DNA of 64,000 nucleotides. Source: Pseudomonas putida. Its GTDB lineage: Bacteria; Pseudomonadota; Gammaproteobacteria; Pseudomonadales; Pseudomonadaceae. A program made the position numbers and the translations under genes. Under the pieces are notes generated by a model that ran no database searches, was not told the origin of the DNA, and saw nothing but the letters and a program-made list of their open reading frames with translations. The stretch lies in assembly GCF_004357765.1 (NCBI RefSeq), contig NZ_SMTE01000009.1, positions 1 through 64,000 of the forward strand, read 5' to 3'. This document shows positions 49,897 through 59,017 of this stretch, one piece after another (the first letter of the stretch is position 1; each line of letters opens with the position of its first letter).

Positions 49897-50229
49897 CTAG
49901 GCCATCAGGATCGCCGCCAGCTCCAGAGCACACAGTCCGGTTACGCACAGGGCCAGGAGCAGGTTGGTGCAGACGCTGGCAGGTAGCGCCTGCGCGCTCA
50001 GCCCGGAAGCCGCCAGCTGGTAGCGTTTCTTCAGACCCAACCAGGCCAGTAGCGCGGTGATCATGCAGGCCACGGCGGGCAATACCGCAGACCAATGGTG
50101 ATGCGGCACCCAACGCAGGAAAAAGCAGCTGCAGACGACCATCGCCAAGATTGTCCGACGCCATGCCAGCAAGGTGCGTTCAGGCTGCAAGCCTTCGTCG
50201 GCGGGACTAAGCACGGAAGAACACCGCAT
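49897..50229 (-). CDS. DUF202 (YidH-like) membrane protein, second of a pair
   Basis: 110 residues with three predicted helices; the family motif is PERTLLAWRRT near residue 18. No function is established for DUF202. It overlaps the preceding DUF202 gene by 23 bases from the ATG at 50229; a GTG at 50214 would reduce this to 8. The two genes together resemble a two-subunit membrane complex. Confidence 0.8.
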   Translation of the reverse strand: MRCSSVLSPADEGLQPERTLLAWRRTILAMVVCSCFFLRWVPHHHWSAVLPAVACMITALLAWLGLKKRYQLAASGLSAQALPASVCTNLLLALCVTGLCALELAAILMA

Positions 50230-50593
50230 AGGCGAACACCACCATGACCAGTGACACGCCGATCGACAAGGCGGGGGCGATCAACGGGAAAGGCAGCGGC
50301 CGTTTCAGGCGCATGGCCCGCTCCACGTTCAGCCAGCGCACGAATGCCGGCAAGCTCAGCAGCAGGGCCAGCAGGATCAACGACACGGCCAGCAGGCGGC
50401 GGGTACCGGAAGAAAAGATCTCGGCGGTGAACATGTCCACGGCGATACCGCTGGCCAGCAGCGCCAGCGCGGTGCGGATCCAGGCGAGGAAGGTGCGTTC
50501 GTTGGCCAGGGTGAAGCGTGGATCCGGCTCCTGGCCTTCGGCCAGGAGTTTGCTGGCGAGCCAGCCGCGCGATCGGTCGTCGGGTGAATCCAT
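50207..50593 (-). CDS. DUF202 (YidH-like) membrane protein, first of a pair
   Basis: 128 residues from the ATG at 50593, with GAGGAG upstream. DUF202 motif LANERTFLAWIRTALALLASG near residue 30-50, then three membrane helices. Function unknown. Overlaps the next DUF202 gene. An in-frame upstream extension to 50671 has no support. Confidence 0.85.
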   Translation of the reverse strand: MDSPDDRSRGWLASKLLAEGQEPDPRFTLANERTFLAWIRTALALLASGIAVDMFTAEIFSSGTRRLLAVSLILLALLLSLPAFVRWLNVERAMRLKRPLPFPLIAPALSIGVSLVMVVFAYAVFFRA

Positions 50594-50716
50594 AAGCAGT
50601 CTCCTCGTTGTCAGGTCGTACCGCGGGGGGTGGACTTGCCAGTGTTGATCGGAAAACCGGTGGATGTCCATGCTTTGACGCAGACGGCGAGCGGGCTGGT
50701 TCGAAATGCAGTGTCC

Positions 50717-51682
50717 TCAGGCGCGCTGTTCCTCCCTACGGTATGCATAGGTCTCGGCAAAGCGCGAGAGCATGTATGCGCTGCATGACACAGCGGGATA
50801 CTTGGGTGGGTTCTCGCCGTCGGAGCAGTTGGGCAGGCAACTGATCTCGGTGTCCGGATGCGGTTCGGCAAAGAACGGCATCGAATAGCGATCGACACCC
50901 AGCGGGCTGATCACCCGGTGCGGCGTGGACATGTAGCGGTCGTTGCTCCAGCGGGCCATCATGTCGCCGATGTTGACCACGTAGGTACCCTCGATGGGCG
51001 GTGCGTCGATCCACTCGCCGTCTAGGCTGCGCACCTGCAAGCCACCGGCGTTGTCCTGATACAACAGGGTCACGCAACCATAGTCGGTGTGCGCGCCGGC
51101 CCCTTGTTGGTCGGCGCTGCTGGCCGTCTGGCGCGGTGGGTAATGGATCATGCGGAACACACTGATGGGCTCGGCGAAGCGTTGGTCGAAAAAGTCCTGC
51201 TCGATGCCCAATGCCTCGGCCATTGCCCGTAGCAAGGTCAACGACAGCTCATGCATGTCCTGGTAATGCTGTTGCATCAGGGCTTCCCACCCGGCGATCG
51301 CCGGGTGGCGGTTGGGGCCGCGCAGGGGTTTTGCGGCAATCACGTCGGGGTGCTCGGCGCTCATGTGCAAACCCATGTCGAAGGTTTCCTTGAGGTCGCT
51401 CGGCCGGTTGGGGTCGAGCTGCTCGGTGGCGATGGCGCCGTAGCCGCGGTGGTGCGCGCTTTGGGTGATGTCGATGCGCAGTTTTTCCTCGGCCGGGCGG
51501 GCGAAGAAGTCCTGCGCCGCCGCTTGCAACTGGGCGATGCGCGTGGCAGGGATCGGGTGGCCCTTGATGTAGTAGAAGCCCCATTGCCGGCAAGCGGCGT
51601 CGATCTGCTGCGCCACGGCGCGGCGGGCGGCAGGATCGTCCTGGTAGAGCGGGGCGATATCGATGATCGGCAGGCTGTTCAT
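50717..51682 (-). CDS. Isopenicillin-N-synthase-like 2-oxoglutarate/Fe(II) oxygenase
   Basis: 321 residues. DIOX_N-type N-terminus (LPIIDIAPLYQDD), then the iron triad His198-x-Asp200 (GAHTDYG) and His255 (STPHRVI), and the 2-oxoglutarate-binding Arg265-x-Ser267 (DRYSMPFF). All catalytic residues present. The start is 13 bases after the BMP-binding-protein gene, so the oxygenase is the last gene of the importer operon. It probably acts on the imported compound, perhaps a purine/nucleoside derivative. Confidence 0.9.
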   Translation of the reverse strand: MNSLPIIDIAPLYQDDPAARRAVAQQIDAACRQWGFYYIKGHPIPATRIAQLQAAAQDFFARPAEEKLRIDITQSAHHRGYGAIATEQLDPNRPSDLKETFDMGLHMSAEHPDVIAAKPLRGPNRHPAIAGWEALMQQHYQDMHELSLTLLRAMAEALGIEQDFFDQRFAEPISVFRMIHYPPRQTASSADQQGAGAHTDYGCVTLLYQDNAGGLQVRSLDGEWIDAPPIEGTYVVNIGDMMARWSNDRYMSTPHRVISPLGVDRYSMPFFAEPHPDTEISCLPNCSDGENPPKYPAVSCSAYMLSRFAETYAYRREEQRA

Positions 51683-51695
51683 GACGGGCTCCGGG

Positions 51696-52778
51696 TCACT
51701 TCGGCAGTTGCGCGGTGATGCCTTTGACGTAGTAGTTCATGCCGGCCAGCTCGGCGTTGCTGGCCACGGCGCCCTCGGCGATGCGCAGCGTACCGCTCTG
51801 GTCGAGGATAGGACCGGTGAACGGGTGGAACGAGCCGTCCTTGATGCTCGCGATGATCTGTTCGGCGCCGCTTTTCACATCGGCCGGAACCAGGTCGCTG
51901 ATCGGCAGCTCGATGGTGCCTTCGGCCAAGCCTCCCCAGTAGTCCTGGGGCTTCCAGGTGCCGTCCATGACTGCCTGGGTGCTCTTGATGTAGTGCGGAC
52001 CCCAGTTGTTGACGATCGAGGTCAGCACTGCTTTCGGACCGAAATGGGCCATGTCCGAAGCGTAGCCGACCGCATAGATGCCACGGCGCTCGGCGGTCTG
52101 GATCGGTGCCGGGCTGTCGGTATGCTGGAACAGCACGTCGACACCTTGGTCGATCAGGGCGTTGGCAGCGTCGGCTTCCTTGCCTGGGTCGAACCAGGAG
52201 TTGACCCACACCACCTTGATCTCGGTACCGGGGTTGTACTTGTCCAGGGCCAGCTGGATGGCGTTGATATCGCGCAGTACTTCCGGGATCGGGAACGAGG
52301 CGACGTAGCCGATCTTCTTGGTCTTGGTCATCTTCGCCGCAAGGTAGCCACCGACGTAGCGGCCTTCGTAGGAGGTGGCGAGATAAGTGCCGAGGTTCTT
52401 GTCCTGCTTGTAGCCGGTGGCGTGTTCGAAGGTGACCTTGGGGAACTGCTTGGCGACCTTGGCGGTGGGATTCATGTAGCCGAACGAGGTGGCGAACACC
52501 AGGTCGTAGCCGCCCTTGGCCATGTTGCGCAGCACCCGCTCGGCGTCGGCGCCTTCCGGTACGTTTTCGACGAAGCTGGTCTGGACCTTGTCGCCGAACT
52601 GCTTGATCAAGGCCTGGCGGCCCTGTTCATGCTGGTAGGTCCAGCCGTGGTCGCCAATCGGGCCGATGTAGACGAAACCGACCTTCAACGGGTCGGCGGC
52701 GGAGACAGACAACGCGCTGGTGAGGCCGATGGCGGCGGCCAGGGTGCGCAGCAGGTTCTTGGTTTTCTTCTGATGCAT
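51696..52778 (-). CDS. BMP-family ABC substrate-binding protein
   Basis: 360 residues. Signal peptide near 1-27 (MHQKKTKNLLRTLAAAIG...SVSA), mature start ADPLKVGFVYIGPIGDHGW, then FATSFGYMNP, FEHATGYK and DVLFQHTDSPAPIQTAE. These are the Bmp/Med family (PnrA-like) that bind nucleosides or purines in other bacteria. AGGAG is about 10 bases before the ATG. Preceded by 200 bp containing a 20 bp-spaced direct repeat, so it may have an extra promoter. Periplasmic. Confidence 0.93.
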   Translation of the reverse strand: MHQKKTKNLLRTLAAAIGLTSALSVSAADPLKVGFVYIGPIGDHGWTYQHEQGRQALIKQFGDKVQTSFVENVPEGADAERVLRNMAKGGYDLVFATSFGYMNPTAKVAKQFPKVTFEHATGYKQDKNLGTYLATSYEGRYVGGYLAAKMTKTKKIGYVASFPIPEVLRDINAIQLALDKYNPGTEIKVVWVNSWFDPGKEADAANALIDQGVDVLFQHTDSPAPIQTAERRGIYAVGYASDMAHFGPKAVLTSIVNNWGPHYIKSTQAVMDGTWKPQDYWGGLAEGTIELPISDLVPADVKSGAEQIIASIKDGSFHPFTGPILDQSGTLRIAEGAVASNAELAGMNYYVKGITAQLPK

Positions 52779-52834
52779 CTGTAAGTGGCTCCTGTGGGTC
52801 TTTTCTTGTGGCCGTGTCGGGCTGTTCAGGTATT

Positions 52835-52865
52835 GCAAAAAGCTGACCAGGTGGGCAAAAAACTG
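52835..52865. promoter_or_regulatory. Direct repeat GCAAAAA(G/A)CTG, 20 bp apart, before the BMP gene
   Basis: GCAAAAAGCTG at 52835-52845 and GCAAAAAACTG at 52855-52865, in the 200 bp gap between permease and binding-protein genes. Spacing fits two helical turns. Confidence 0.35.
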
Positions 52866-52978
52866 CATTTCGTGGGGTGCCTGTGGTTTGGCCAGGGCGG
52901 GGTGGAGCAGGTCTGGTGCGTGATGCTTGCGTGGGTGCACCTGGCTGGTGCGCAGGTGCTGATGGTCCTATCGCCTGG

Positions 52979-53905
52979 TCACCGCCCGGCCTTCCACGGC
53001 TGGCCGAGGGATACCGGTGCATACAAACGGGTCTTGAGCGCATTGCGCGACAGCACCACCAGCACCAGGATCGTCGCCACGTAGGGCAGCATCGCCAGCA
53101 GGTTGGCCGGGAAACTCACACCGATGCCCTGGGCGACCAGGTGGAGGATGCTCGCCAGGCCGAACAGGTAGGCACCGAGCAGCACCCGAAACACCCGCCA
53201 GCTGGCGAACACCACCAGCGCCAGGGCGATCCAGCCGCGCCCGGCAGTCATGTTCTCCGCCCACATCGGCGTGTAGGCCAGCGACAGGTAGCCACCGGCA
53301 AGCCCGGCCAATGCACCGCCGAACAACACCGCCAAAGTGCGCACACGCAGGACGGGCAGGCCCATGGCGCTGGCGGCATCGGGATTCTCGCCGACGGCCT
53401 GCAGCACCAGGCCGATGCGGCTTTTCAGCAGCACCCAGGCAATCAGTGCGAACAACGCAAACGACAGGTAGACCAGCACATCCTGGTTGAACAGCATGTG
53501 ACCGACTATCGGCAGGTCGGCCAGCAGCGGCAGGGCTACCGGCTCGAATCCGGTCAGCGGCTTACCGACCCAGGCGCTGCCGACGAAGGACGACAGGCCG
53601 ACGCCGAAGATGGTCAGAGCCAGGCCAGTGGCGACCTGGTTGGCCTGACAGCCGAGCGCCACCAGGGCGAACAGTGCCGACAGCAGCATGCCGGCCAGAC
53701 ACGCCATCAACACGCCGAGCCACAGGTTGCCAGTGGCGAAGGCGGCGATGAAGCCCACCACCGCACCGAACAGCATCATGCCTTCCTGGCCGAGGTTGAG
53801 TACGCCGCTCTTTTCGCAGACCAGTTCGCCGAGTGCGACCAGCAGCAGTGGGGTGCCACAGCGCACCATGGCGTAGAGGATGTTGCCCAGCAGATCGAGA
53901 TCCAT
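52979..53905 (-). CDS. BMP-type ABC transporter permease (second)
   Basis: 308 residues, about 8-10 membrane helices, branched-chain/BPD_transp_2 type: GTPLLLVALGELVCEKSGVLNLGQEGMMLFGA is the typical opening, with AVGENPDAASAMG as the EAA-like coupling loop. Forms the membrane channel with the upstream permease. The ATG at 53905 was chosen over an in-frame one 39 bases upstream because homologues begin near MDLDLLGNIL. Confidence 0.92.
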   Translation of the reverse strand: MDLDLLGNILYAMVRCGTPLLLVALGELVCEKSGVLNLGQEGMMLFGAVVGFIAAFATGNLWLGVLMACLAGMLLSALFALVALGCQANQVATGLALTIFGVGLSSFVGSAWVGKPLTGFEPVALPLLADLPIVGHMLFNQDVLVYLSFALFALIAWVLLKSRIGLVLQAVGENPDAASAMGLPVLRVRTLAVLFGGALAGLAGGYLSLAYTPMWAENMTAGRGWIALALVVFASWRVFRVLLGAYLFGLASILHLVAQGIGVSFPANLLAMLPYVATILVLVVLSRNALKTRLYAPVSLGQPWKAGR

Positions 53906-53962
53906 AGTCGAAGCCTCAGCCTGCGCGCCCCGGGCGGCAGGCAAACGAGTAGGTCAAGGGGG

Positions 53963-55063
53963 TCAGGCGCTGGCGGTTTCCGCCAGCGGCGCGCGGCGGC
54001 GCCATTGCAAGTTCAGGCGCGGTCGGTAAAGGATCAGTACGTCGCAGGCCAGCAGGTAGAACAGCATCATTCCCTGGAACAGCCCAGTCAGCGACTGCGG
54101 CAGGTTGAGGGTCATCTGCGCGTTCTCGCCGCCCAGGTAGAGCAGCGCCATCAGCAGGCCGGCAACCAGAATGCCGAGTGGGTTCAGGCGCCCGAGAAAG
54201 GCCACGGTGATCGCCGCATAGCCGTAGCCGGGCGATACCTGCGGCACCAGTTGGCCGATTGGTCCGCTGACTTCGCAGACCCCCGCCAAGCCCGCCAGGC
54301 CGCCGCTGATCAACAGCGCCAGCCAGACCAGGCGCTTTTCGCGAAAGCCGACGAAGCCGGCGGCGCGCTGGTCGAGTCCCAGCACCTTGATCTGGAAGCC
54401 CAGGAAGCTTTTGTGCAGCAGCGCCCACGACGCCACCAGGGCCAGCAGCACGAAATACAGGCCCACGTGCAGTCGGCCATCCTCGAACAGTGCAGGCAGG
54501 CGGCTGGCATCGCCGAACATCGCCGACTGCGGGAAGCTGAAGCCGTCCGGATCTTTCAGTGGGCCATGCACGAAGTACAGCAGCAGGTTCAAGGCGATGT
54601 AGTTGAGCATGATGGTGGTGAGGATTTCGTTGGCGTTGAAGTGGGTGCGCAGCCAGGCGGCGAGCGCCCCCCACAGTGCCCCCGCGACGGTGCCGGCGGC
54701 CAATACCCAGAACAACGCCCAGCGGCTGTCCCAGTCGATGATCTGGATCGCCAGGGCACTGCCGGCCAACGCGCCGATCAGCAATTGGCCTTCGGCGCCG
54801 ATGTTCCAGATGCGCGCCTGGTAAGCCACAGCCAGTCCGAAAGCGCAGAGCAGGATCGGCAAAGCCTTGAGCAGCAGTTCGCAAAGGCCGTAGAAATCGC
54901 TGATCGGTTCGATCAGCAAGGTGTGCAACGTCAGCAGTGGATCATGCCCCAAGGCGCTGAACAGCAGGGCGCCGCTGACCAGGGTCAGCAGGCCGGCAAG
55001 CAGCGGAGACAGCAGCAACATGGCGCGCGATTGCTGGGTACGGGGTTCAAGGGATAGCAACAT
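53963..55063 (-). CDS. BMP-type ABC transporter permease (first)
   Basis: 366 residues with about 9 helices. Family stretches: PILLCAFGLAVAYQARIWNIGAEGQ, FNANEILTTIMLNYIALN, and the coupling loop VLGLDQRAAGFVGFREKR. Pairs with the next permease; together with the ATPase and binding protein it forms a nucleoside/purine-type importer. Starts 12 bases after the ATPase gene. Confidence 0.93.
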   Translation of the reverse strand: MLLSLEPRTQQSRAMLLLSPLLAGLLTLVSGALLFSALGHDPLLTLHTLLIEPISDFYGLCELLLKALPILLCAFGLAVAYQARIWNIGAEGQLLIGALAGSALAIQIIDWDSRWALFWVLAAGTVAGALWGALAAWLRTHFNANEILTTIMLNYIALNLLLYFVHGPLKDPDGFSFPQSAMFGDASRLPALFEDGRLHVGLYFVLLALVASWALLHKSFLGFQIKVLGLDQRAAGFVGFREKRLVWLALLISGGLAGLAGVCEVSGPIGQLVPQVSPGYGYAAITVAFLGRLNPLGILVAGLLMALLYLGGENAQMTLNLPQSLTGLFQGMMLFYLLACDVLILYRPRLNLQWRRRAPLAETASA

Positions 55064-55075
55064 GGCGGGCTCTCG

Positions 55076-56617
55076 TCAGGCAGCGTCTTGCGGGGTATCG
55101 AACTGGCCGGCCATCCAGCCGCCGACCTCCACGGTATGGGTCTGGGCGGTGGCCTTGAGCGGCGAAAGACGCCCGCTGCACAACGCACCGATACGGTCGC
55201 TGATCTGGAACAGCTCATCGAGGTCCTCGGAGATCACCAGGATCGCCGCGCCAGCGTCACGCAGGGCGATCAAGGCGCGGTGGATGGCGGCGGCGGCACC
55301 GACGTCGACGCCCCAGGTGGGGTGGGCGGCGATCAGCAGCTTGGGGTTCTGCAGGATTTCGCGACCCAGGATGAATTTCTGCAGGTTGCCGCCGGACAGG
55401 CTACGTGCAGTGGCCTGGGTGTCGGGTGTCTTTACCGCGAAGCGTTGGATGATCTGCTCGGCCAGTGCCTGTACCTTGCTCGAGCGGATCATCCCGTGGC
55501 TGAGCAGACCTTGCTGGAAGGCGCTGAGCAGGGCGTTGTCGGCCAAGGTCATGTCCGGCACGGCGCCGTGACCCAGGCGCTCGGCCGGCACGAAGGCCAG
55601 GCCCAAGGCGCGACGGGCATCGGGGTAGAGGTGGGCCATCGGCTGGTTATCCAAGGTGATGCGCTCGCGCTCGCCGGTGGGCAGGCGGGTTTCACCGCTG
55701 AGCAACGCCAGCAGTTCGTCCTGGCCATTGCCGGCGACCCCGGCGATACCGACGATTTCACCACTACGTACCTCCAGGCGCAGGTGCTCGAACGAGGTGC
55801 CGAATGGGTCCTCGTTGCGCCAGCACAGGTCGTCCACGCGCAAGCGCGGCAGGCCTCCTGCACGTTTTTCATAGCTGGCCTCCAGCCCCTCGGCGTCGCC
55901 GACCATCAGCCGCGCCAGTTCCAGGTCGCTGCATCGGGCCGGCTCGCAGTCCCCGGAAACCCGTCCGCCGCGCAGCACGGTGGCACTGTGGCAAAGAGCG
56001 CGGACCTCGTTGAGCTTGTGGCTGATGAACAAGATGCTGCAGCCTTCGGCGGCCAGCGCGCGCAAGGTGACGAACAGCTCGTCGACCTCCTGTGGCGTCA
56101 GTACCGAAGTGGGCTCATCGAGAATCAACAGCTTGATGTCTTGCATCAGGCAGCGAACGATCTCCACCCGTTGACGCTCGCCGATCGACAGGCTATGCAC
56201 CAGTCGCTCGGGGGCCAGGCCCATGCCGTAGCGCTGCGATACTTCGCGGATGCGCGGTGCGAGTTGCTGCGGGGTACCGGCTTCTTTGCCCAAGGCCAGG
56301 GCGATGTTTTGCGCAACGGTCAGGGTTTCGAACAGGGAGAAGTGCTGGAACACCATGCCGATTCCCAGCTGGCGGGCCTGGGCGGAATCGCGTACCTGTA
56401 CCGGACGGCCCTCCCACAGTACCTGGCCGGCGTCCGGCGCGGTGACGCCGTAGATGATTTTCATCAGGGTGCTCTTGCCTGCGCCGTTCTCGCCGAGCAG
56501 GGCATGGATTTCGCCGGCGGCGATGCGCAGGTCAATGCGGTCGTTGGCCAGCGTGCCTGGATAGCGCTTGGTGATGGCGCGCAGTTCCAGGCGCAGGGGC
56601 GAGGGGGATTCGGACAT
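55076..56617 (-). CDS. BMP-type ABC transporter ATPase (two fused domains)
   Basis: 513 residues, two ABC cassettes. The first is canonical: GENGAGKSTLMKII, signature LSIGERQRVEIVR, Walker B LLILDEPTS. The second is the usual degenerate copy: Walker A replaced by GVAGNGQDELL and Walker B by LLIAAHPTWGVD, with signature LSGGNLQKFILGR. This matches RbsA/YufO-like sugar/nucleoside ATPases. No clear ribosome site precedes the ATG, and a 9 bp hairpin sits immediately upstream. Confidence 0.94.
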   Translation of the reverse strand: MSESPSPLRLELRAITKRYPGTLANDRIDLRIAAGEIHALLGENGAGKSTLMKIIYGVTAPDAGQVLWEGRPVQVRDSAQARQLGIGMVFQHFSLFETLTVAQNIALALGKEAGTPQQLAPRIREVSQRYGMGLAPERLVHSLSIGERQRVEIVRCLMQDIKLLILDEPTSVLTPQEVDELFVTLRALAAEGCSILFISHKLNEVRALCHSATVLRGGRVSGDCEPARCSDLELARLMVGDAEGLEASYEKRAGGLPRLRVDDLCWRNEDPFGTSFEHLRLEVRSGEIVGIAGVAGNGQDELLALLSGETRLPTGERERITLDNQPMAHLYPDARRALGLAFVPAERLGHGAVPDMTLADNALLSAFQQGLLSHGMIRSSKVQALAEQIIQRFAVKTPDTQATARSLSGGNLQKFILGREILQNPKLLIAAHPTWGVDVGAAAAIHRALIALRDAGAAILVISEDLDELFQISDRIGALCSGRLSPLKATAQTHTVEVGGWMAGQFDTPQDAA

Positions 56618-56618
56618 G

Positions 56619-56650
56619 AGGCTGCTCGAAGTGAAGGGGTTGAGCAGCCT
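56619..56650 (-). promoter_or_regulatory. Leader hairpin directly before the ATPase start codon
   Basis: AGGCTGCTC (56619-56627) pairs perfectly with GAGCAGCCT (56642-56650) across a 14-base loop. On the mRNA the stem ends one base before the ATG, where a ribosome site would normally be. Could control translation or be a DNA operator. Confidence 0.45.
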
Positions 56651-56837
56651 GGAAGCAAAAACATGGCCAAGTGGTCAGATTATTGTGCAAGGCCCCGTGT
56701 TAAAGGGTTTGCCTATGCAGGGTCGTGGTCGCAACAGGGCAATGCCAGGGATGGATGGGCGGTTTTGGGGCGCCATGGCGGTCAAAGTGGTGCGAGGTGT
56801 TCGCTTGGCGTTTGCGGCGGACACCCCCACGGGCGAG

Positions 56838-57530
56838 TCACTGGTTCAGGGCGAACGCCACCGCGGCCCGGGCGTGCAGCTCGGTGGTATCGAGCAGGGG
56901 CACGCGGCTGTGCTCGGGTTTGATCAGCAGGCCGATTTCGGTACAGCCGAGGATGATCGCTTGAGCGCCGCGGGCCGCGAGCGATTCGATGACGGCTTGG
57001 TAGGCCGTGCGTGAGGCCGGATCGATGATCCCCACGCATAACTCGTCGTAGATGATCCGATGCACCGTCTGCCGCTCGGCGGCATCCGGCACCAGGACCT
57101 GCAGCCCCAGGTCGCGCAGGCGGCTCTTGAGAAAATCCTCTTCCATGGTAAAGGCGGTACCCAGCAGACCGACTGTCGTAGCCCCGGTCGCGAGCGCCGC
57201 CTGGCCGGTTGGATCGGCAATGTGCAGGAACGAGATGCTGACTGCAGCCTGAATCTGCGCCGCGACCTTGTGCATGGTGTTGGTGCAGAGCACCACGCAA
57301 TCGGCCCCTCCGGCTTCCAGGCGCCGCGCCGCATCCACCAGGATCGCCGCAGCGTCATCCCAGCGTCCGGCGTGCTGAGCTTGCTCGACAGGCCCGAAGT
57401 CGACGCTGTAGATTAGCGCTTGCGCTGAGCGCAGGGGGCCCAGGCAGTCGCGCACCTGTTGGTTGATGAGGCGATAGTATTCGGCGCTGGATTCCCAGCT
57501 CATGCCGCCGATAAGGCCGATGGTGCGCAT
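56838..57530 (-). CDS. Aspartate/glutamate racemase-family protein
   Basis: 230 residues. MRTIGLIGGMSWESSAEYYR is the YgeA-type opening. The two catalytic cysteines are present: Cys82 (VVLCTNTMHK) and Cys196 (ILGCTEIG). Cofactor-independent racemase; substrate likely an acidic amino acid but could differ. GGGAG precedes the ATG. Same direction as the importer operon but 220 bp away; divergent from an AraC-family gene. Confidence 0.9.
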   Translation of the reverse strand: MRTIGLIGGMSWESSAEYYRLINQQVRDCLGPLRSAQALIYSVDFGPVEQAQHAGRWDDAAAILVDAARRLEAGGADCVVLCTNTMHKVAAQIQAAVSISFLHIADPTGQAALATGATTVGLLGTAFTMEEDFLKSRLRDLGLQVLVPDAAERQTVHRIIYDELCVGIIDPASRTAYQAVIESLAARGAQAIILGCTEIGLLIKPEHSRVPLLDTTELHARAAVAFALNQ

Positions 57531-57608
57531 GCGGTGCTCCCGTTATGGTCGATCGTTCACCCGGGAGTGTCCGATGCAAGCAGCGGATGGTCTATCAGGA
57601 AATTTCAG

Positions 57609-58391
57609 ATGTTGAGTCACAGCCTGCTGGACGACAGGCTCTGCCTGCAGCTGCTCCCGCGCGCGGCGTACAGTGCCCGCGATCCGGTGCGCTGGGCCTC
57701 CTTGGGCATTACCCTAGAGCGGCAACAGGGGGTGCATGCGATCGATTCGGACCGCCGGATGGATTTCGATACCTACGCCGGCGTGCTGGCCCAGACGCCG
57801 GTCGGCGTCGATGTGTTTTCCGAGTCCGCCAGGGGAGGCGAGTACCTGGTGCTGCGCCTGGAGACGACGCTGGCCCAGCAGTTGCTCCCGGCGAGCACTG
57901 GGCGTGTCCAGGCCAGCGGGCAGCGCCGCGCCTTGCAGCAAGCGATGGCGCTTCGACGCTTGCTGCTCGCCCCACGAGCCGATCGCCTGGCGCTGGAGGA
58001 GGCTGCGATGGGCTTCATCGCCCAGGCGAATGCGCCTATCCTGCCGTCGAAGGTCGAGGCTGGGGCATTGAGCCAGGTGCTGGACCGAATCGGCGATGAA
58101 CATCATCAGCCTCTAAGCCTGGCGCAGCTGGCCAGTACGTACGGGCACGACGCGCTTCGGTTCCTGCGTGATTTCACCCAGGTTATCGGCGTCACGCCCC
58201 ATGCCTATCTGGTGCAGGTCCGCCTGCAGACCGCCCGGTGCCTGATCGAACAGACCGACCAGCCTCTGGCCTCCATCGCGCTGGAGGCAGGCTTTGCGCA
58301 CCAGTCGCACATGGGCAGTGCGTTCCGCAAGCATCTGGGCATGACACCTGGACAGTACCGACTGCGGATGGGGTCGTGTTCGCCGCCATAG
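57609..58391 (+). CDS. AraC-family transcriptional regulator
   Basis: 260 residues from the ATG at 57609. N-terminal effector part (CLQLLPRAAYSARD; FDTYAGVLAQTPVGVDVF) is of unknown family. The C-terminal HTH: LAQLASTYGHDALRFLRDFTQ and ASIALEAGFAHQSHMGSAFRK, ending GMTPGQYR. Divergent from the racemase gene with a 78 bp gap that has a 6-base inverted repeat CTCCCG/CGGGAG (57537-57567). Confidence 0.87.
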   Translation: MLSHSLLDDRLCLQLLPRAAYSARDPVRWASLGITLERQQGVHAIDSDRRMDFDTYAGVLAQTPVGVDVFSESARGGEYLVLRLETTLAQQLLPASTGRVQASGQRRALQQAMALRRLLLAPRADRLALEEAAMGFIAQANAPILPSKVEAGALSQVLDRIGDEHHQPLSLAQLASTYGHDALRFLRDFTQVIGVTPHAYLVQVRLQTARCLIEQTDQPLASIALEAGFAHQSHMGSAFRKHLGMTPGQYRLRMGSCSPP

Positions 58392-58469
58392 CCAAACTAA
58401 AAAATGCAGCGAAAGCACCCTCCGGTCAATTACCCTATTTCCCCCCTCTCATCTCGCCGGAGCCCATCC

Positions 58470-58961
58470 ATGAGCAACACCTCATTTCGCCACCCCATCG
58501 ACCAAGATGCCGAGCGCTGCTATGCCATCGAAATCGGTGCTTATGAAGGTGACGAAGCCGCAACCCTGGAAAAAATCCGTACCCGGATCGCTCACTATCC
58601 CCAAGGCTTCCTGCTGCTGGAAGCAGCGGATGAGATCGTGGGCTTCATCAACAGCGGCTGCGCCCACGAGGTGGTGATGTCCGACGAGGACTTCAAGGAA
58701 CTGATCGGCCACGATCCGCAGGCGACGAATGTGGTGATCATGTCGGTGGTCGTCGACCCGGCCCACCAAGGCAAGGGCTACGCCAAACAGCTGATGGATG
58801 AATTCATCGCCCTCATGCGCGCCCAGGGCAAGGCGACCATCCACCTGATGTGCAAGGAACGCCATGTCGACTTGTATCGCAAGCTGGGCTACCAGTACGT
58901 GCGGCCCTCGCCCTCGGACCACGGTGGAATGGCCTGGCATGAAATGGTCATGACCCTGTAA
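58470..58961 (+). CDS. GNAT-family N-acetyltransferase
   Basis: 163 residues from the ATG at 58470. Acetyl-CoA-binding motif A: VVIMSVVVDPAHQGKGYAKQLM (with the Q/RxxGxG/A loop), and C-terminal LYRKLGYQYV. Resembles arylalkylamine/serotonin-acetyltransferase-like bacterial GNATs. Substrate unknown. Co-directional with the small unknown gene at 59018. Confidence 0.88.
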   Translation: MSNTSFRHPIDQDAERCYAIEIGAYEGDEAATLEKIRTRIAHYPQGFLLLEAADEIVGFINSGCAHEVVMSDEDFKELIGHDPQATNVVIMSVVVDPAHQGKGYAKQLMDEFIALMRAQGKATIHLMCKERHVDLYRKLGYQYVRPSPSDHGGMAWHEMVMTL

Positions 58962-59017
58962 TCAGCCACCCACGGCGTGTGTAGACTGTGACCCTGATCG
59001 ACGACAAGGACATCGCG

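Noticed and set aside
52877-55057. 726-codon plus-strand frame opposite the two permeases
   Set aside because: Gln/His/Arg repeats are the antisense of Leu/Ala-rich membrane helices; both permeases are clear on the minus strand.
55088-56923. 611-codon plus-strand frame opposite the importer ATPase
   Set aside because: Antisense of a canonical two-domain ABC ATPase.
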